DNA of 64,000 bases from Oikopleura dioica. Its lineage: Eukaryota > Chordata > Appendicularia > Copelata > Oikopleuridae. The DNA lies in contig OU015568.1 of assembly GCA_907165135.1 (NCBI GenBank), positions 8,750,501 to 8,814,500 of the forward strand, in the 5' to 3' direction. Made by a program: the position numbers and the translations under genes. Positions within the stretch are counted from its first letter, which is position 1; every line of letters begins with the position of its first letter. The notes under the pieces are model-generated. The model was given only the letters and a program-made list of their open reading frames with translations. It ran no database searches and was not told the origin of the DNA. Shown here one piece after another: positions 1-12,622 of the stretch.

Positions 1-584
1 GTTTTATAAATAGTTTCTTGCATTGAGTGACAGATATTTTGTCCTTCCGGCTTTTTGATCAAACTTTTGTTTCGCGATGATTTCCTTCAACTTCTTCAGC
101 GAGCTATAAACTGTAAAGCGACAAGACTTGACTAGAAATCATACTTTGATAGTTCGTCCATTCGATACGATTTCATCGACTGTTTATTCTCAACTAAAGA
201 GCATAATCCTTTGAAAGCAAAAACAGGAAAGTTACTAACAAGGGCTTCGTAAATGATCTGTGTACTTTTTAGTTATGAAATTCAGAAGCCCAAACAATCA
301 CGTGATTCAGCAAAAACGACTGAACTTATCAGTTGAACTAAATAAACAAACTTCATCCGCGGAAATAAGAAGTTCCTGCGACCAGATGATTCTCTTTAGA
401 TTTGAATTAGGGAGACAGAAAAAAGAGTCTTGGAGTCTTCAAAGTTTGCATTTTTAATGAGAAATACAATGGCAACTCAAGCACTGCAAAAACCGCAGAT
501 GACAAAATATACCTTAGAAAAAGTCTTTTATTTATCCAGAATATCTTAATATTATTAGAAAAGCGGTGAGGTTAGGGTTAGAAG
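1..584. other. no gene recognised
   Basis: AT-rich sequence downstream of the minus-strand vWA gene. The only open frame of note (260-457, plus) is 65 codons, has no recognisable domain and shows no splice context. A short telomere-like stretch (GTTAGGGTTAG, about 571-581) lies just past the vWA stop codon. Confidence 0.5.
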
Positions 585-1403
585 CTACCGAAACTCGCGG
601 ATGATCTCTTCCAGCGCTTGCTTCATTTCGATATCGAATCTTCCAGTGAATACTTTTTTGTAGTTTTCGGGTTTTGATGCAAGCTCGTTTTTAATAAAAT
701 CATCCTCGAGATCATGATATTCGTTTGGCCGGACGATAATTGGATAGACTTCGTAATTTTCTCGGTTGACTTTCGCTATCTGAAGAATATTATAAGCACT
801 TGATTTTCATGGTTATTCTAACATGAGATTTTTCTCCAGTTTTGCCGCCAAAAGCACTTTGTAGGGTGAGAATGTCCCATTCTTCGTCGGAAACGATGAT
901 CATCGAGCGTTTTCTTTGGTATTTTGTTTGAATTGCTTCCTCGAACTTGCCTTCGATGAAGTTTCCTTTGATATTGAGATCCTGAAGGCATAAGAAAAGC
1001 TGTCCGTTTCCATCTAGACCATCATCGTAAAAGATCTGTGGATAAATATTATACCGAGTATTATCGAGCAATCATGACTTACAGTTCTTTCAGCCGCTTC
1101 AAGAGTGCACGGTTCAATTTCAATTTTATAATGCATGAGGCCATCTTCCGTCAATCCTCCGCTTCCAGGTTCGTAGCAATGTTCAAGCTGTTTGATGCCC
1201 GAGAACTGCACCATCGTAAAAGTAGCTCTGTCGTCACCAAGTCTTTCTCGCAGACCAGGCAGCAGTACTCGATCAATCATCCTTTGGGTAGCAGTGAAAG
1301 CTTCTGCTCCGTCTACTTTTCCATCCACGCAGACTTTGTTGTTGTAAGAATCTGACCCGTCGACGAGGACGATGATATCATGGAAGATTTTTGGTCTCCT
1401 CAT
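585..1403 (-). CDS. von Willebrand factor A-domain protein (3 exons)
   Basis: Exons 1083-1403, 823-1035 and 585-779, joined by GT-AG introns of 47 and 43 nt, encode about 242 residues. The start is the ATG at 1403 and the stop is TAG at 585-587. The N-terminus has the first strand of a vWA fold with a MIDAS-type DxSxS motif (VDGSDSY), followed by the amphipathic pattern of the domain (for example RATFTMVQFSG). A later strand (KRSMIIVSDEEWD) fits the mid-domain beta strand. There is no signal peptide or membrane segment, so it is either cytoplasmic or lacks an upstream exon that I did not find. vWA domains bind protein ligands through a divalent metal; the ligand here is unknown. It could be a lineage-specific stand-alone vWA protein. 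The domain call is fairly secure, the function is not. Confidence 0.75.
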
Positions 1404-1941
1404 CGCGTTACAGCGACTTTTCAAGGGTCAAACAGTATCAACGGAGACTGGAAAAAGGCTTGAATTATCAATTTGTTGTTGAGTTTATCTTCCTTTCTCT
1501 TATTCAATAGGCGTGGTAAATATTCAAAACGAGAATAAGTTCATATTTTATATTCTTCTGCACTCTACCCATAAGCTTTCTTATCCAAAATTCATTTCTC
1601 TCAGACAGTCAGTCTCCTGTTTTACCCCTTCCTTTGGAGGTGGATATCTTCAATGACTGCTTTTGTGACTGTAGTCATGTGGGCTTCAAATCTCAATCTA
1701 AAGGTCTAACTTAGAAAATATTAAAAAAAACTCTTGAATTTACTCGGCAGCGACTGAGACTTGAGCATTTTCTAGGCAAATAGTTCTTCTTGGCATTTCC
1801 TTGACCTTCTTGAAAAAATTGGAAAAAGTTGATAATTAGAAAAGATCCGACGCTGTCACCCGCTTTTACAGCTACCGTTCCTAATCATCAAGAGCGAAGA
1901 TGATTGTCTATTAGAATTTATTAGGTACGCATAAGCAGATT
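1404..1941. other. intergenic, nothing recognised
   Basis: No supported coding exon on either strand. AT-rich spacer between the vWA gene and the RING cluster, presumably holding the promoter of the former and the 3' end of the latter. Confidence 0.5.
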
Positions 1942-2835
1942 TTAAAATTGAAGTTTAATTGCTTCATCAACTCTCCCACAGCTATATGGGCACTTGTCTA
2001 TTCCCCAAGATTGGTGGCACTTTGATCCAAGCATATGTCCGCATGGTCTGAGAACAACTCTAAAACACCAATTAATAACTGCTAATAGCAGTTATTCCAT
2101 AATGGAATGAAAATATTATTACCGGAAGTGGTCCTTATCGTCGTAAGTATTTTCGCACACCACGCAAATTCTCATTGCGTCAGTGTCTATGTAATCATCA
2201 ATTAAATAATAAAAATAACACATTTTATCACCTTCATCTTCTTCTGACTCATATGATCTCACGTTTTCGCAGCTATAAGGGCATCTATTCCTTCCGATTT
2301 CCTTATGGCATTTAAACCCAATCATGTGACCACACGGCTGAAGACTTATTCTTCTATGATTTCCAGAATCGTAGGATTCATAACAGACAATGCATGTAAC
2401 AGCTTCATTTACTGTTGGTCTTGATGAATTCGGTCTTGCGGAGGCTTCTGATTGAGTTTTATTGATACTTGTTTTATTGAGCATCGATTTTTCCCGGTAC
2501 AATTTTATTTCTCTCTGCAATTTCTCATTTTGATCGACCAACGATTGAATCTGACTCTGCTGAACTGCATTATCTTCATTATTCGCTCTCTTCAATGCTT
2601 CATTTTGGCTCATCAGTCTTCCAACTTGAAGTTCCAACTGCTCGATTTCATTGTCTTTTCCTCTGCCTCCATTGCTTTTCATTGCTCCATTCCCCTTCAA
2701 AAATGCAATCTCTGATTCAAGCTTTGCAATGTGCGTATCAATTTCTCTTTCGTATGTTTGATAATAAACTTCATTTTTGGTCGACTTTTTGTTCCTCTTG
2801 TTGTCTTCAATATTGTTCGCAATTATATTTCCCAT
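1942..2835 (-). CDS. putative myristoylated coiled-coil protein with two RING-like fingers
   Basis: Exons 2123-2835 and 1942-2059 (63-nt GT-AG intron, phase 2) encode about 276 residues. The ATG at 2835 is chosen because it gives MGN at the N-terminus, a possible N-myristoylation signal shared with the next two paralogues. Residues roughly 30-130 are charged and heptad-like, predicted coiled coil. Two related RING-like zinc modules follow: CIVCYESYDSG with PCGHMIGFKCH and CPYSC, then CVVCENTYDDK with PCGHMLGSKCH and CPYSC. The intron cuts the second module. RING proteins usually recruit E2 enzymes for ubiquitin transfer; that role here is inference. It is the only member of the cluster with two fingers, probably an internal duplication. 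Confidence 0.75.
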
Positions 2836-3046
2836 TGAAAATAGTAAAAATTCACTTAGTTGAGAAGCTTTTTGGTTTCGTAAGCATGAATTTATTGACA
2901 AGGATTTGGCATTATTTGCAGTGTTCTGTGATTATAAGATTGTTTCCATAGTTTCTTTCGACAGGGTATTTGAGAAAAAACTCTACCTTTTCCTAAGCGT
3001 GAAATATCAATAAAATTTATTATTACAGTTTCATAAAAAAGTATTT

Positions 3047-3694
3047 CTAGCTGAGATAAACTCGTAAGTGGCCGTCGATTCCATTGCAATGATACGGACA
3101 TCTGCCAGTTCCCCAGTCTTCGTGACAGCTTTTTCCTTCAAATTTCGCGTTAGCTTTATTCAGAACAACTTGATCTACCTAGAATATGACCACATGGTTT
3201 TAGCGCAACTCGGAAGTGATCTTCATCGTCATAGGGTTCTGTACAAATGATACAGCTTTCTAATCTGTCCAAATCTAATGAAATGATTGAAATTCTGAGA
3301 AAGAAAGCATACTTTGTCTAAGAGCAAGAGCTTCATTCCCAACTCTAGTCCTAGACTGCCGCAATTGAGCGATTTCATTCTCTAGGTCACGTTGCCTAGT
3401 CCGGGAATTTTGAGAAGTCATCATATACGTCATGAATCTATTTTGAGTTTGCATGGGAATCGGCTGATTTCTCGTAGAATATGCATCGCAGACCAAGTCG
3501 TTCAGATCACTGACCAAATTTTCCGTGCTTTTGAGAGTCGTCTTATGTAATTATGAGTCTAGCGGACTTGTCAGCTTTACCTGAAGCTCGTTGACTTGTT
3601 GCTGCAATTTTTGGTTTTCCTCTTTTAAATTGCTATTTTCTTCTTTCAATCGCCAGTTCTCTGCATGAGCCTCGTTACTGCTTTGGTTTCCCAT
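3047..3694 (-). CDS. putative myristoylated coiled-coil RING protein (paralogue 2)
   Basis: Exons 3581-3694, 3313-3541, 3179-3274 and 3047-3135, all with GT-AG introns of 38-43 nt, encode about 175 residues. It starts MGNQSSNE, which fits an N-myristoylation signal. The first exon is strongly coiled coil (KEENSNLKEENQKLQQQ), and the second continues with charged helices. The C-terminal module has CIICTEPYDDED, PCGHILGKSCH and CPYHC and ends GHLRVYLS. The phase-1 intron before the finger is at the same place as in the neighbouring gene at 3796-4498, which supports tandem duplication. Likely a membrane-tethered E3-type RING protein; substrate unknown. Confidence 0.75.
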
Positions 3695-3795
3695 CTGATC
3701 GAACTCTGAATGAGCCAGAATCTTCAAAAAATGAGCCCTCAAACAAATTTTTTTGCAAAGCATACAAATTAACTGAACAGAAATTGGATCTTTTC

Positions 3796-4498
3796 TCACA
3801 CTCCGACATAAATTCTTTGATGACCTCCAACAAACTCACATTGGTAGGGACATTTGTCTCCTCCCCAGTTTAGGAAACATCGTTCTCCGACAATATGGCC
3901 ACAGGGGCGAAGGACGACACGATGATGACCCTGATTATCGTATTGACGTGTGCAAATAACGCAGTTTTCGAACTTGTCCAAATCTAGTGAGGAAGTCAGA
4001 AACTACTGTAAATATTACGGGCTCGTTACTTATTCGCGCCTGGATTATAGCACCGGCATTCGCCTGCGTGGCTCGAATGGTTGCTTGAAATTCTGCCTCA
4101 AGCTGGCGTTCCTCTTGTTCGTAAGCGTCATTTTCAGCGATAAACTCTCTTTTATGGGTGAAAAAATATGAAGTCTCAAAATATAATGTCATTTATATGA
4201 CCTCTCCTGGTGGTTTGATGAATTTCGGGCCGTCGATTTTGATCAATTTGCATCTTCAGAAGTTCTATCTCTTGAGTTAGAGTGGCCACAGTTCTTTTAC
4301 TTTTGTTGTAGATTCTCTATATTGAATTACATATAAATAAAAATTCATTAACGAGAATACCTTTAGACCTTTATTGCGCATTTCCAAATTTTCAACCTTA
4401 TTTTTTAGATTGGCTATCATAACGTAGGTCTCTGGATTGTGTATCTCTTGATGACCATGAGGCTGAGGACCGTGCCGCTGTGGCGGTGAATTACCCAT
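3796..4498 (-). CDS. putative myristoylated coiled-coil RING protein (paralogue 3)
   Basis: Exons 4361-4498, 4202-4316, 4030-4146 and 3796-3983 encode about 185 residues. Starts MGNSPPQRHG (possible myristoylated Gly2). Central exons are helical and charged (YEQEERQLEAEFQ), the last exon carries CVICTRQYDNQGHH, PCGHIVGERCF and CPYQC, and the protein ends GHQRIYVGV, very like paralogue 2. The intron before the finger has the same phase and position as in paralogue 2. One upstream acceptor needs the second AG of an AGAG pair to keep frame. Same family and same inferred role as its two neighbours. Confidence 0.75.
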
Positions 4499-4884
4499 TT
4501 TTCCTTCAGAACAGGACTGAATCTTTCTTTTGCTACGAGGGAAAATGGTCAAATATTTAGCTTGCGAACGAAAATCTTGATATGATTTTATGGTGTCAAA
4601 AACGTCAGAAGATAGCTGAACGAGAGTTTATTTCATGCAAGTTTTCATTTTCAAAATATGATTTTTGTATAGACAGATGTGATGAGTTTTTGAACAGATA
4701 AGAAGACACTGAATCGAAAGTAAAAAAATTTACAAACTACGGAAGTGACATAATAATAACAGTAATTATAGCAGTATTTAAAGTTTTAAATCAGTGAGTT
4801 GATTCGCAGACGATGGACAAGTCCTTTTCAGACTTGTATAATTAATTAGTTACTTCATTTGCTAATTAATTCTAGCGACAATGT

Positions 4885-7800
4885 TTATCTTGTCTTCACA
4901 TTATGGGCTGCCTCTGTGTGGCGACGCAGCTCTACTTTCTTTTGGAAGGCTTCGTCGCAGAGATCGCATGCAAAAGGCTTGACTCCGGCGTGTTTGCGCA
5001 TGTGAGTGATGAGATTCGAGGACTGGGAGAAGGCTTTCGAGCAGACGCGGCATTTGTGCGGCTTTTCTCCTGAAATTAACGCGTTAGAGCGTCAAAAAAA
5101 AAGGGATGAGAAAGAACCTGTATGAATGTAGGTATGCTTCTTCATATCCGACTTCTGGTGAAATCGTTTTCCACAAAATGGGCACGGGAACGGCCTCGTA
5201 TCAGAATGGATCAGCAAGTGAGTTGACAGCGTCGAAGACCGCTTGAAAACTTTCTGGCAGACGTGGCATTCGAAAATCTACAAAAGAAAAGTAAAAAAAA
5301 GAAGGCGGATTCTTATCAGTGTTGAAAAGTGTGACTTTAATTCTGCGTGGTTCTGTATCTGTTTTTGTGGTTCGGCCGATAAGCGACTCGCCCCTCTCAT
5401 TTTCTGCGGGCGCTAGAAAAAATCACAAACCAAACAAGCCCGTGTGAAATCATAAACCACAATTACCACATGCGTATTTCCTGAAGAATATGCAATTAAT
5501 TCCACTCTTGTTGCACTTATCGCTATAGAATGAGTTTCCCACAGAGGTTGGTTATGCAAATACTTTGAGATTGATATCAACGAGGAAAATATTGAAAAGA
5601 AATTACGGTTTCTTTTTGGCTTTGAAAATAGTGGTATAAAACGCTACTATTGTTAAAACTTATAAAAGTTCACAGATGTTGCTTTGAGCAAATCGAACGT
5701 AAGAATTCTCGACTGTGTATGTGTCTTTAAATCCCCGTGCGGCTGCTTTGGGTAATTATTCTTTATCAACGTTCTTTAGTCCCGCAGGTGAGCAGGTAGA
5801 TTTGAAATGCTCCTGGTTTAAAAATTAACAAAGTGGGGAGTGAATTGAATCGACTTCCCCTTTTTTACTCATGAATAACTAATTCCAGCTTCTCGTCAGA
5901 CTCTTGCGGAGACTCGATCAATTTCACAAATCGAAATCGTCGAAAAAAAGACGCAATGAATAAGTGATCATCAGCCGGATCATACTTTATATTTTATTAT
6001 TGGATTGACGATCTGAAAACGATTAACGAAAAGCCACCGATCAATGCCACAAAGGCAGAATATCGAAACCACGATCCCTGGCTAAATCTAACCATAAATA
6101 ATAAAGCAACTTCGAGGTCTATTTGCTCTGAAACTAAGGTGGTAGACGTCGAAAAGCAGTGCTGTATATGCTGATTTGCGAATCTGTCAGATTTGATAAC
6201 CCTGGCCGACTCTCGGTGCAGCAGGTGTCGGTGGGTTGGAAGGACGGGCGCTGTCCAGCTAAAGCAACACGCGATAAGCACGTCTGATAATAACCCGTAA
6301 ACCGGCGAAAAGCACAATTTAAACAGATAACAGAATAAACCTTCCTTTCCTAGCGCGTTTCAAAAAATTTCCTGTCCTATCTTTCTGATTACAGATTAAG
6401 CTGTCAGGCTTTGCTCTTTGAAGTTTCGAGGAGGAAAAATATACAGCTGGTTGATAGAGCTTTTAGAAAAATTAGAAAATTAAAGATTTACCTTGTCATT
6501 TGAGACGCTTCCGGACGACTCTTCCGAGTTTGCCTCGTCGTGTGCCACATGGTCATCGACAACGCCGTGGATTACTCGTCGATGAGACTTAATTAGATGA
6601 TTAGATTTAATTTGATTGAGTGTTTATAAGGTTTTATAGAACTGGTATTGAAAAAGAAGGGATGCATTTTTGAAGAGATGAAATTTTTAAGAGCGCCAAA
6701 GATGAAAAGTTCTATTTTTATAATGTCTAAGAATATGATGTTGGATTTTGGCAACACTCTGTGTCAAGTATCGGCGTTGTTTGATTAGGTACTCGATGTG
6801 AGCCCATTGTGGCTGATTGTTGGACACTTGAGGGCCCTGAGCGTTTTAGCCAGTTTTTGGTGAAAATACGCCACCCAGTTAGGGAATCAAGACGCGAGAG
6901 GAAGACGGGCCCTTCAATTTTGAAAAACGGCCGCCAAGAAAAAAAAAGGTTGAGTCTCTTCCTCAGCGCCCTTTGCTAATCCATCGAAAGTACTTGAGCA
7001 TTTGTTGTGAGCGAAAACCTGGAATCATTCTTTCCAGCGGATAAGGAAGTGAAAAACCTTCCGTAGATTTAGTGCCTTCGATTTGCATGGAAAACAATGC
7101 ATTAGAGATATTTTTCAGCTACGGTATATTTCCGAGCCTATCATTAAAAAAAAGCATCATTATTTCAACCGTAAATTTTCTCCGGTGAACATATTTCGAT
7201 GAACCGAAATATAGGTTCAATGAATGAACTATAGCTTGGCCTTTATGCTTAATTTGTTTAAATGATCCTCATGCCTATTAGATCAGATGCGACAGAAATT
7301 ACAGGATTATGTCTTGAAGATTTCGCATATTGTAAAATGGTCAAAACGCGACGTCTAATTGATATTTTTGTCTTACCTCCAGTTCTCGCAGTGTGACGAA
7401 GGAAGTTAGGCAACTCGGACAATTGTATTGGCCGCCCTTGTCTCCTTGGCAGATCTTTCGCAAGTTGTTTAGCTGAATCTGAAAATAATGGTAAGAAAGT
7501 GGAGTGCTGTCAATCTGCAGTGGAGTATGGATGGAGATTGAGCAATTTTAAAGCAATTGAATTTAGTACTTTTGTAATTTATATTGTCGAGTGTGGTGCT
7601 ATTAAAAAGATTAATGTATGATTTGAGGAATCGCACACAGAGAAAAGAACTCAAATCCTTGCTACAGATTCATGGATCAGTGAACACTGATTTGATGTCT
7701 TATATAAAACATTGTATAATCAGCATCTAAAATCACCTGAGAAGTTATCATAGCCGACTGCTTCTTGAGCTGCTCGATCACTGCTATTTGGTGGTAGTGG

Positions 7801-10406
7801 TTTACCATTTGACCCCGTGCCTCCTAAGGAATATTGGTAGATATATGGTTTTATGTGCACTTACGATTTCTTTTGGTTTCAAACTATCTCTCGCCATTGA
7901 AACCAGTTGATAGATATCCATCACTGAAGGGCTGTTCAGACTGACTGGCGGTCTATGATTCGCAGACATCGCCTGATGAGCCGCTTGTTTTTGCTGCTGC
8001 TGTTGATAATGAAGACTTGCAAGCAATGGCGATTTGTTGAGAAGATTCAGGAGGCCGAGAGCTGGATTTGACTGCTGCATTGCGGGGAGGCTTTGTCCTA
8101 TCCCTGGCGGTGTTTGAAGCATTCCCGGACGCATGGAAGGAAACGGCAGGGCCTGAGGAGTGTGTCCGAGGCGCAGGGGACCGTACGGGCCAGTCGGCGA
8201 TTGGTTGAGAGACGGAGCGGAATGGCGCCCCAAAGTGGCGGGCGGAAAACGGGCTGGCGCGGTCGGTATTTCCATGTTCCGTTTTTCTAAATGTTTCTCT
8301 TCAGTAAGCGTCTTTTTAAATAAAATATTCATATCTCTAACTATCAGTTTTCATAAAACGCATGAATCAGGACGTCTTGATTAAGAATCGAAGTCTTTAT
8401 CTTTTCATGCGTAAAAAAACATGCGCCCCCACTCGTGGATGCAAGCTTTCAAAACCCCCATAATTAAAGGCAAATAGCAATCGATTACAAAAGAGTTTAC
8501 ATAAAAAAGTGGGGAAAGGGTAGTGTACTTATTTTCTGATGCTGCTTTTTTTTGAGGTCCGGTAAAAGTATTTCAAATGAAGTGCAGCGCTTGCTGGCGC
8601 AAGAGACAATAGATTTAGCGCAGTTATTGCTTGATTCGAGTTATGAAAGCATTTCATAACTTGATTCATACTTTTCCCAAAGTCAAAAAATAGACAAATG
8701 CAATTGTATATATTCATGCAAAAACGCACTTGCTGGATTTAAATTTAAATATAGCATGCATAAGTACATGTATACATTTTGATCTGAGACAGTTATTGTA
8801 ATTATGAAAAGTGATAGAGCGTAAAAGCAGCAACAGAGACGCATTGAAAATGAATTTTAAAATCCTTGTCCAACATACTTATAAAATAATTGCTAAAGAA
8901 AAAGTGATGCTTAGTTTCGGTATTTTTGTTAAAAATTATAAGAGACTGCATATAACCAAAAATCTTATATGAAGGGGCAATATAATAAGATATATTAAAT
9001 TATGATTGTATGTTCCTTTTCTAAGTATTTTCTTTTTGTTATTTGAGGTTGAAACCTTTCTGAGCTTGTCCTTTTTTACTGTTATTCTAACCTTATCACC
9101 GAAAAAGCGCGATAAGAGACCGCCGCGTCTGATTTGGCGCGTGTACTCAGCTGGGTAGCTTCGCCCAAGCAAAAGCTGGCCGTTTTAAAGCTGTGGTTTG
9201 AAAACGCTTAGCTTACCGTTGCTGCGGATTATGCTGAGGAGCTCGGCAAGGGCTTTTGGATTTGGAGCTGAAGAAGTGTTTGCTGGAAGATTTTGCTGGA
9301 AAAGGTGAGCTGGGTCTGGAGCGGTGGGGATTCCAGGGGGTCGCCAGACGTTTCGATTGGAGATTCCAGCTAGAATTGAATTTTTATCAGATCTCTAGGC
9401 CGTTTTAATTTCTCAAAAATATGATTTTATTAATTTTTTTCTTCTTCAAACTAGTGAGATTCTTCCCGTAAAACAGTTGATGATTAATCTTATCCTGTAT
9501 ATTTTCCAATAAAAAAAAGACGTCGGAATACGCTCGTATATACTTACCATGAATATCATTATCTTTGGCTCCTTGCGAAGGCGCATTTGGAATCTCTTCC
9601 GCAGACGTCTCTGAAGTACTGTCCGTAGTTTTGAAGCTCAAATCTATCGCTTCATCTGAGCTTGATTTTCGGGACCGTTTGGCTGACATAGGAGAGCTAC
9701 TGCTAGCGGACTGCTCGAGCTTGCGCTTCAGTGTTTTCTGAAGCTTCTCCAAAGAAGGAGTCAAAGATACCGGCTGAGAAGTGGCTCCGACCGAGGAGGG
9801 ATGGAGATTTATCGGTGCTGAAATTGAGGCTTTCGTAAGTTCTTATATGTGCATGAGGATGATGCTAAAGACGAGTTGAAAGTTGTGATTAGAGATAACT
9901 TTTCGGAAAAATATGATTTAAAAAAAATCAGACTTCATCATTTTTGGATAGATTTATAGTTTTCGGTTGAAATTAAGAACTCTTCCTTGAATTTCTGTGC
10001 TCAACTTTTGTCCATAAAATGGAGGAAAAGTTCTTGGTTCCTTTTTGAGCTGGTTCTCTACTTTTTGACATATCATCTCCATCTCTTGTTCGATTGAATT
10101 TTCTGATCGAAAAAAGCAAAGTTGATTGTTGTTGCTATCAAAGCTGGAGCTTTGAGTTTCTGCTTTTGAGCTGTGATAGTTTGATTTGAGTGATGTAAAT
10201 GCTCGGGGGTAATTGTCGAAGGTGCTACAGGAGGTGGAACATGGCTTCGGTGGCGGAGTGGCTTTGGTGCTCGCGCTGCGGCGCCACCACTCGTCGACAG
10301 CGCCATCGTCGACGCAAAAATCACTGCAAGGCGAGGACGAATCAGAAACTGGCTCGGTTTCCTTCTGAAGGTATCGCTTCAAAATCTCTTTCTTCTGGTA
10401 AATCAT
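4885..10406 (-). CDS. GFI1: GFI1/senseless-type C2H2 zinc-finger transcription repressor
   Basis: Nine exons: 9986-10406, 9548-9817, 9217-9369, 7865-8286, 7737-7823, 7377-7478, 6492-6587, 5118-5277, 4885-5069, about 631 codons. The last four encode the diagnostic array: a first finger ([19 protein letters not shown]) split by an intron, then fingers with [53 protein letters not shown] and a final [17 protein letters not shown]. These match GFI1 family fingers almost word for word. GFI1 proteins bind DNA and recruit co-repressors to control blood and sensory cell fate. The long N-terminal half is low-complexity (Ser/Pro/Gln rich, with KRKLEQ and a possible basic nuclear signal KRSRKSS). No N-terminal SNAG motif is seen; a further 5' exon may be missing. 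The junction between exons 1 and 2 is ambiguous: GA-AG (9818-9985), or a GT donor 5 nt on with a later acceptor. Confidence 0.88.
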
Positions 10407-10439
10407 GCTTTCAAAATATACCGTCAAAATATATGTGAT

Positions 10440-12600
10440 TCTCTTAGCAGCTCCTGCTAAGGACTAAATCTTAATCTGAACCGGAAGTAAATAAGACTTA
10501 AAGGTCCTGTATGTTTAGTTTCCGCTGCGCTGTGAGATCGAAAACATAAATTGGAGACCATTAATTGTAGATTTTTTATAAATACAAATTTTAAAGCAAA
10601 ATAAGGGTCTCCTTACAGAAGATTTTTTCAAAAGGCTAATTAAAATATAGTTTGAAATCTAAGTCTCAAAGAAAAAAATTGTACAGTAAGATTTATAAGT
10701 TTTTCTCAGTAGGATGATAAGCTGAGATTAAAGAGCATCGAAATCTTATATGGTCATGGTAATTCATGGTTACGCGCGCAAAGCTGATCCGAACACGGCA
10801 CCGGTCAGCCAGAATAAATAGTCCGATTGATTTCCCGCGGTGGGCTTATCGCGGTCCCCAAATTGTACCCCTACCACTTCCATATACAATCACACGCTCA
10901 CCAATATGCTTTCTTCTTATTACAAGCTCAAATCTTCTGGCTGAGTCTTTCTAAAGCACAGATCTTGTCCTCTTTACTTTTCTATTTTTATCAAAATTGA
11001 CCCAAAAAAATGAGTCATCATTTTTATAGGATTAAAAAATTCAACCCCTTTTTCAAACATCAAAGATCTCCCATTTTCTCCGACTTATTCTTTTTGATAA
11101 AAATTTATTTTGTGTATTATCAGTTTCATTATTTTTCTTTTGAAAACGGAAGTTGCGGCTCGACTTTCGGATATCCAAACGTGGCTATTTTAACACCTTC
11201 CTTTAGCAAAGTGGAATCACATTCCCCCTTTTTCCTTCGACAATTTATTTTATTCACTTCCTGCCATTCGCAAAATCCTGTTTCGAATTGTCACTGGGAA
11301 ATTGGCTTCGGTTTATCCCTTTTTAGGTACGAGGGGATTAGACAATCCCGGTTCCTATCTAACTCGTTTTTTTGTTAATAAGTGAGACAGGCAGGAGCCG
11401 CGCGAGTCCGGTAAACCCGTAAAAGGGAATGATAAATCTTCCGGAACTTTTGGTCACAAAGACGTTATTGTTCATAATTACGGGCACAATGAAGAGAAGA
11501 CATTCTAAAATTCAACAGGGGATTTGACTGACTTACGAAATCGAGAATTTCATCGAGCTTCGTATTCGCAGGAATATCAAAAGGGGAAGGAACAGTCATT
11601 AGCAGATGCTTCTCATTTGAAAATCGACAATCTTTTACCCTAGTTTCCCAGATTTATCGAAAATCCAAATTTCGTATTTTAGTCGAAAATCCTAGCCTAG
11701 GATTCCTAGGGGACCTCTGTTGATCATTCATGATTAGCTAAAAATCGAAAGTCACGGTGAAAAAGGGGGTTTGAGGAAGGCGCTGCACCTGCCGCTCGGT
11801 AGTAGTAATCCCTGTCGAGCTAATCCGCTAATGGCTCAGTGCTGATGTCGGCGGCAAGGCGGCATTGAAAGAAAATCATGTGGGAGAGCCGCCGATCGAT
11901 CACACGCAACTTATCAAAAACCAACATCGTCCCTTGTCAATTTGAAAAAGGACAGTAATTCGAAATTGGCACCGCTGCAACTTTAATGCTTCTTCATCGA
12001 AATCTACAGAATATAGGACCTCTTATTAGGGCATTCTCGAAACGAGAGGAAAATCTGCTTGATTGCAATTTTCTCCTAATTGCATTAACGAGCAATGATT
12101 AAGTGCCGGAGGAATCTGCTTTGTAGGAAAAACAAATAACTGCCAAATTGAAAGATTGTTCGAGCGCTTGTTTATAAAATATAAAATGTAGCTTGGCGAT
12201 GGCTCAGAAAAATAATTCCTCCTTTGCTGTGTGAATTACTCAAGAGCCAAAATAGATTTAGCGCGGCCGATCGAGTGGACCCACCGGGCTGGAGAATGGT
12301 AGAAATGATTTGGAGAAACAACCGGTGGGAGAGATTGAAATTGCTGATAGTTTATGAGTTCTCTTAGCTTTTGATAAGCCTAAGGGATGTTTTTTCAACT
12401 AAATTGGTATTTTGAACAATTTGTTGAAACAAAGAAATTATGAAGAGGATAATTAGCTTTCGTAATCATTAACGTGGAAGTTCATTTTAATTAATTACAT
12501 GTATGACCGGAGAAATCTCATCTTTCTGATGAAGTCTGCCCCATAACAATTCTGAAAATGAGTTTTTTTTGTTGCTGACCGAAAAAGGGCACGTTAAAAT
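10440..12600. other. long intergenic region upstream of the GFI1-like gene
   Basis: About 2.2 kb with no supported coding exon. Open frames at 10766-10954 and 11010-11378 (plus) are unsupported by domains or splice context. Given the direction of the GFI1-like gene this is the obvious place for its promoter, enhancers and any missing first exon. No individual site is identified. Confidence 0.4.
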
Positions 12601-12622
12601 ACGTTAACCGCTGGAAATATGA

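Noticed and set aside
1038..1355. 105-codon plus-strand open frame
   Set aside because: Antisense of the vWA exons, no start context or domain.
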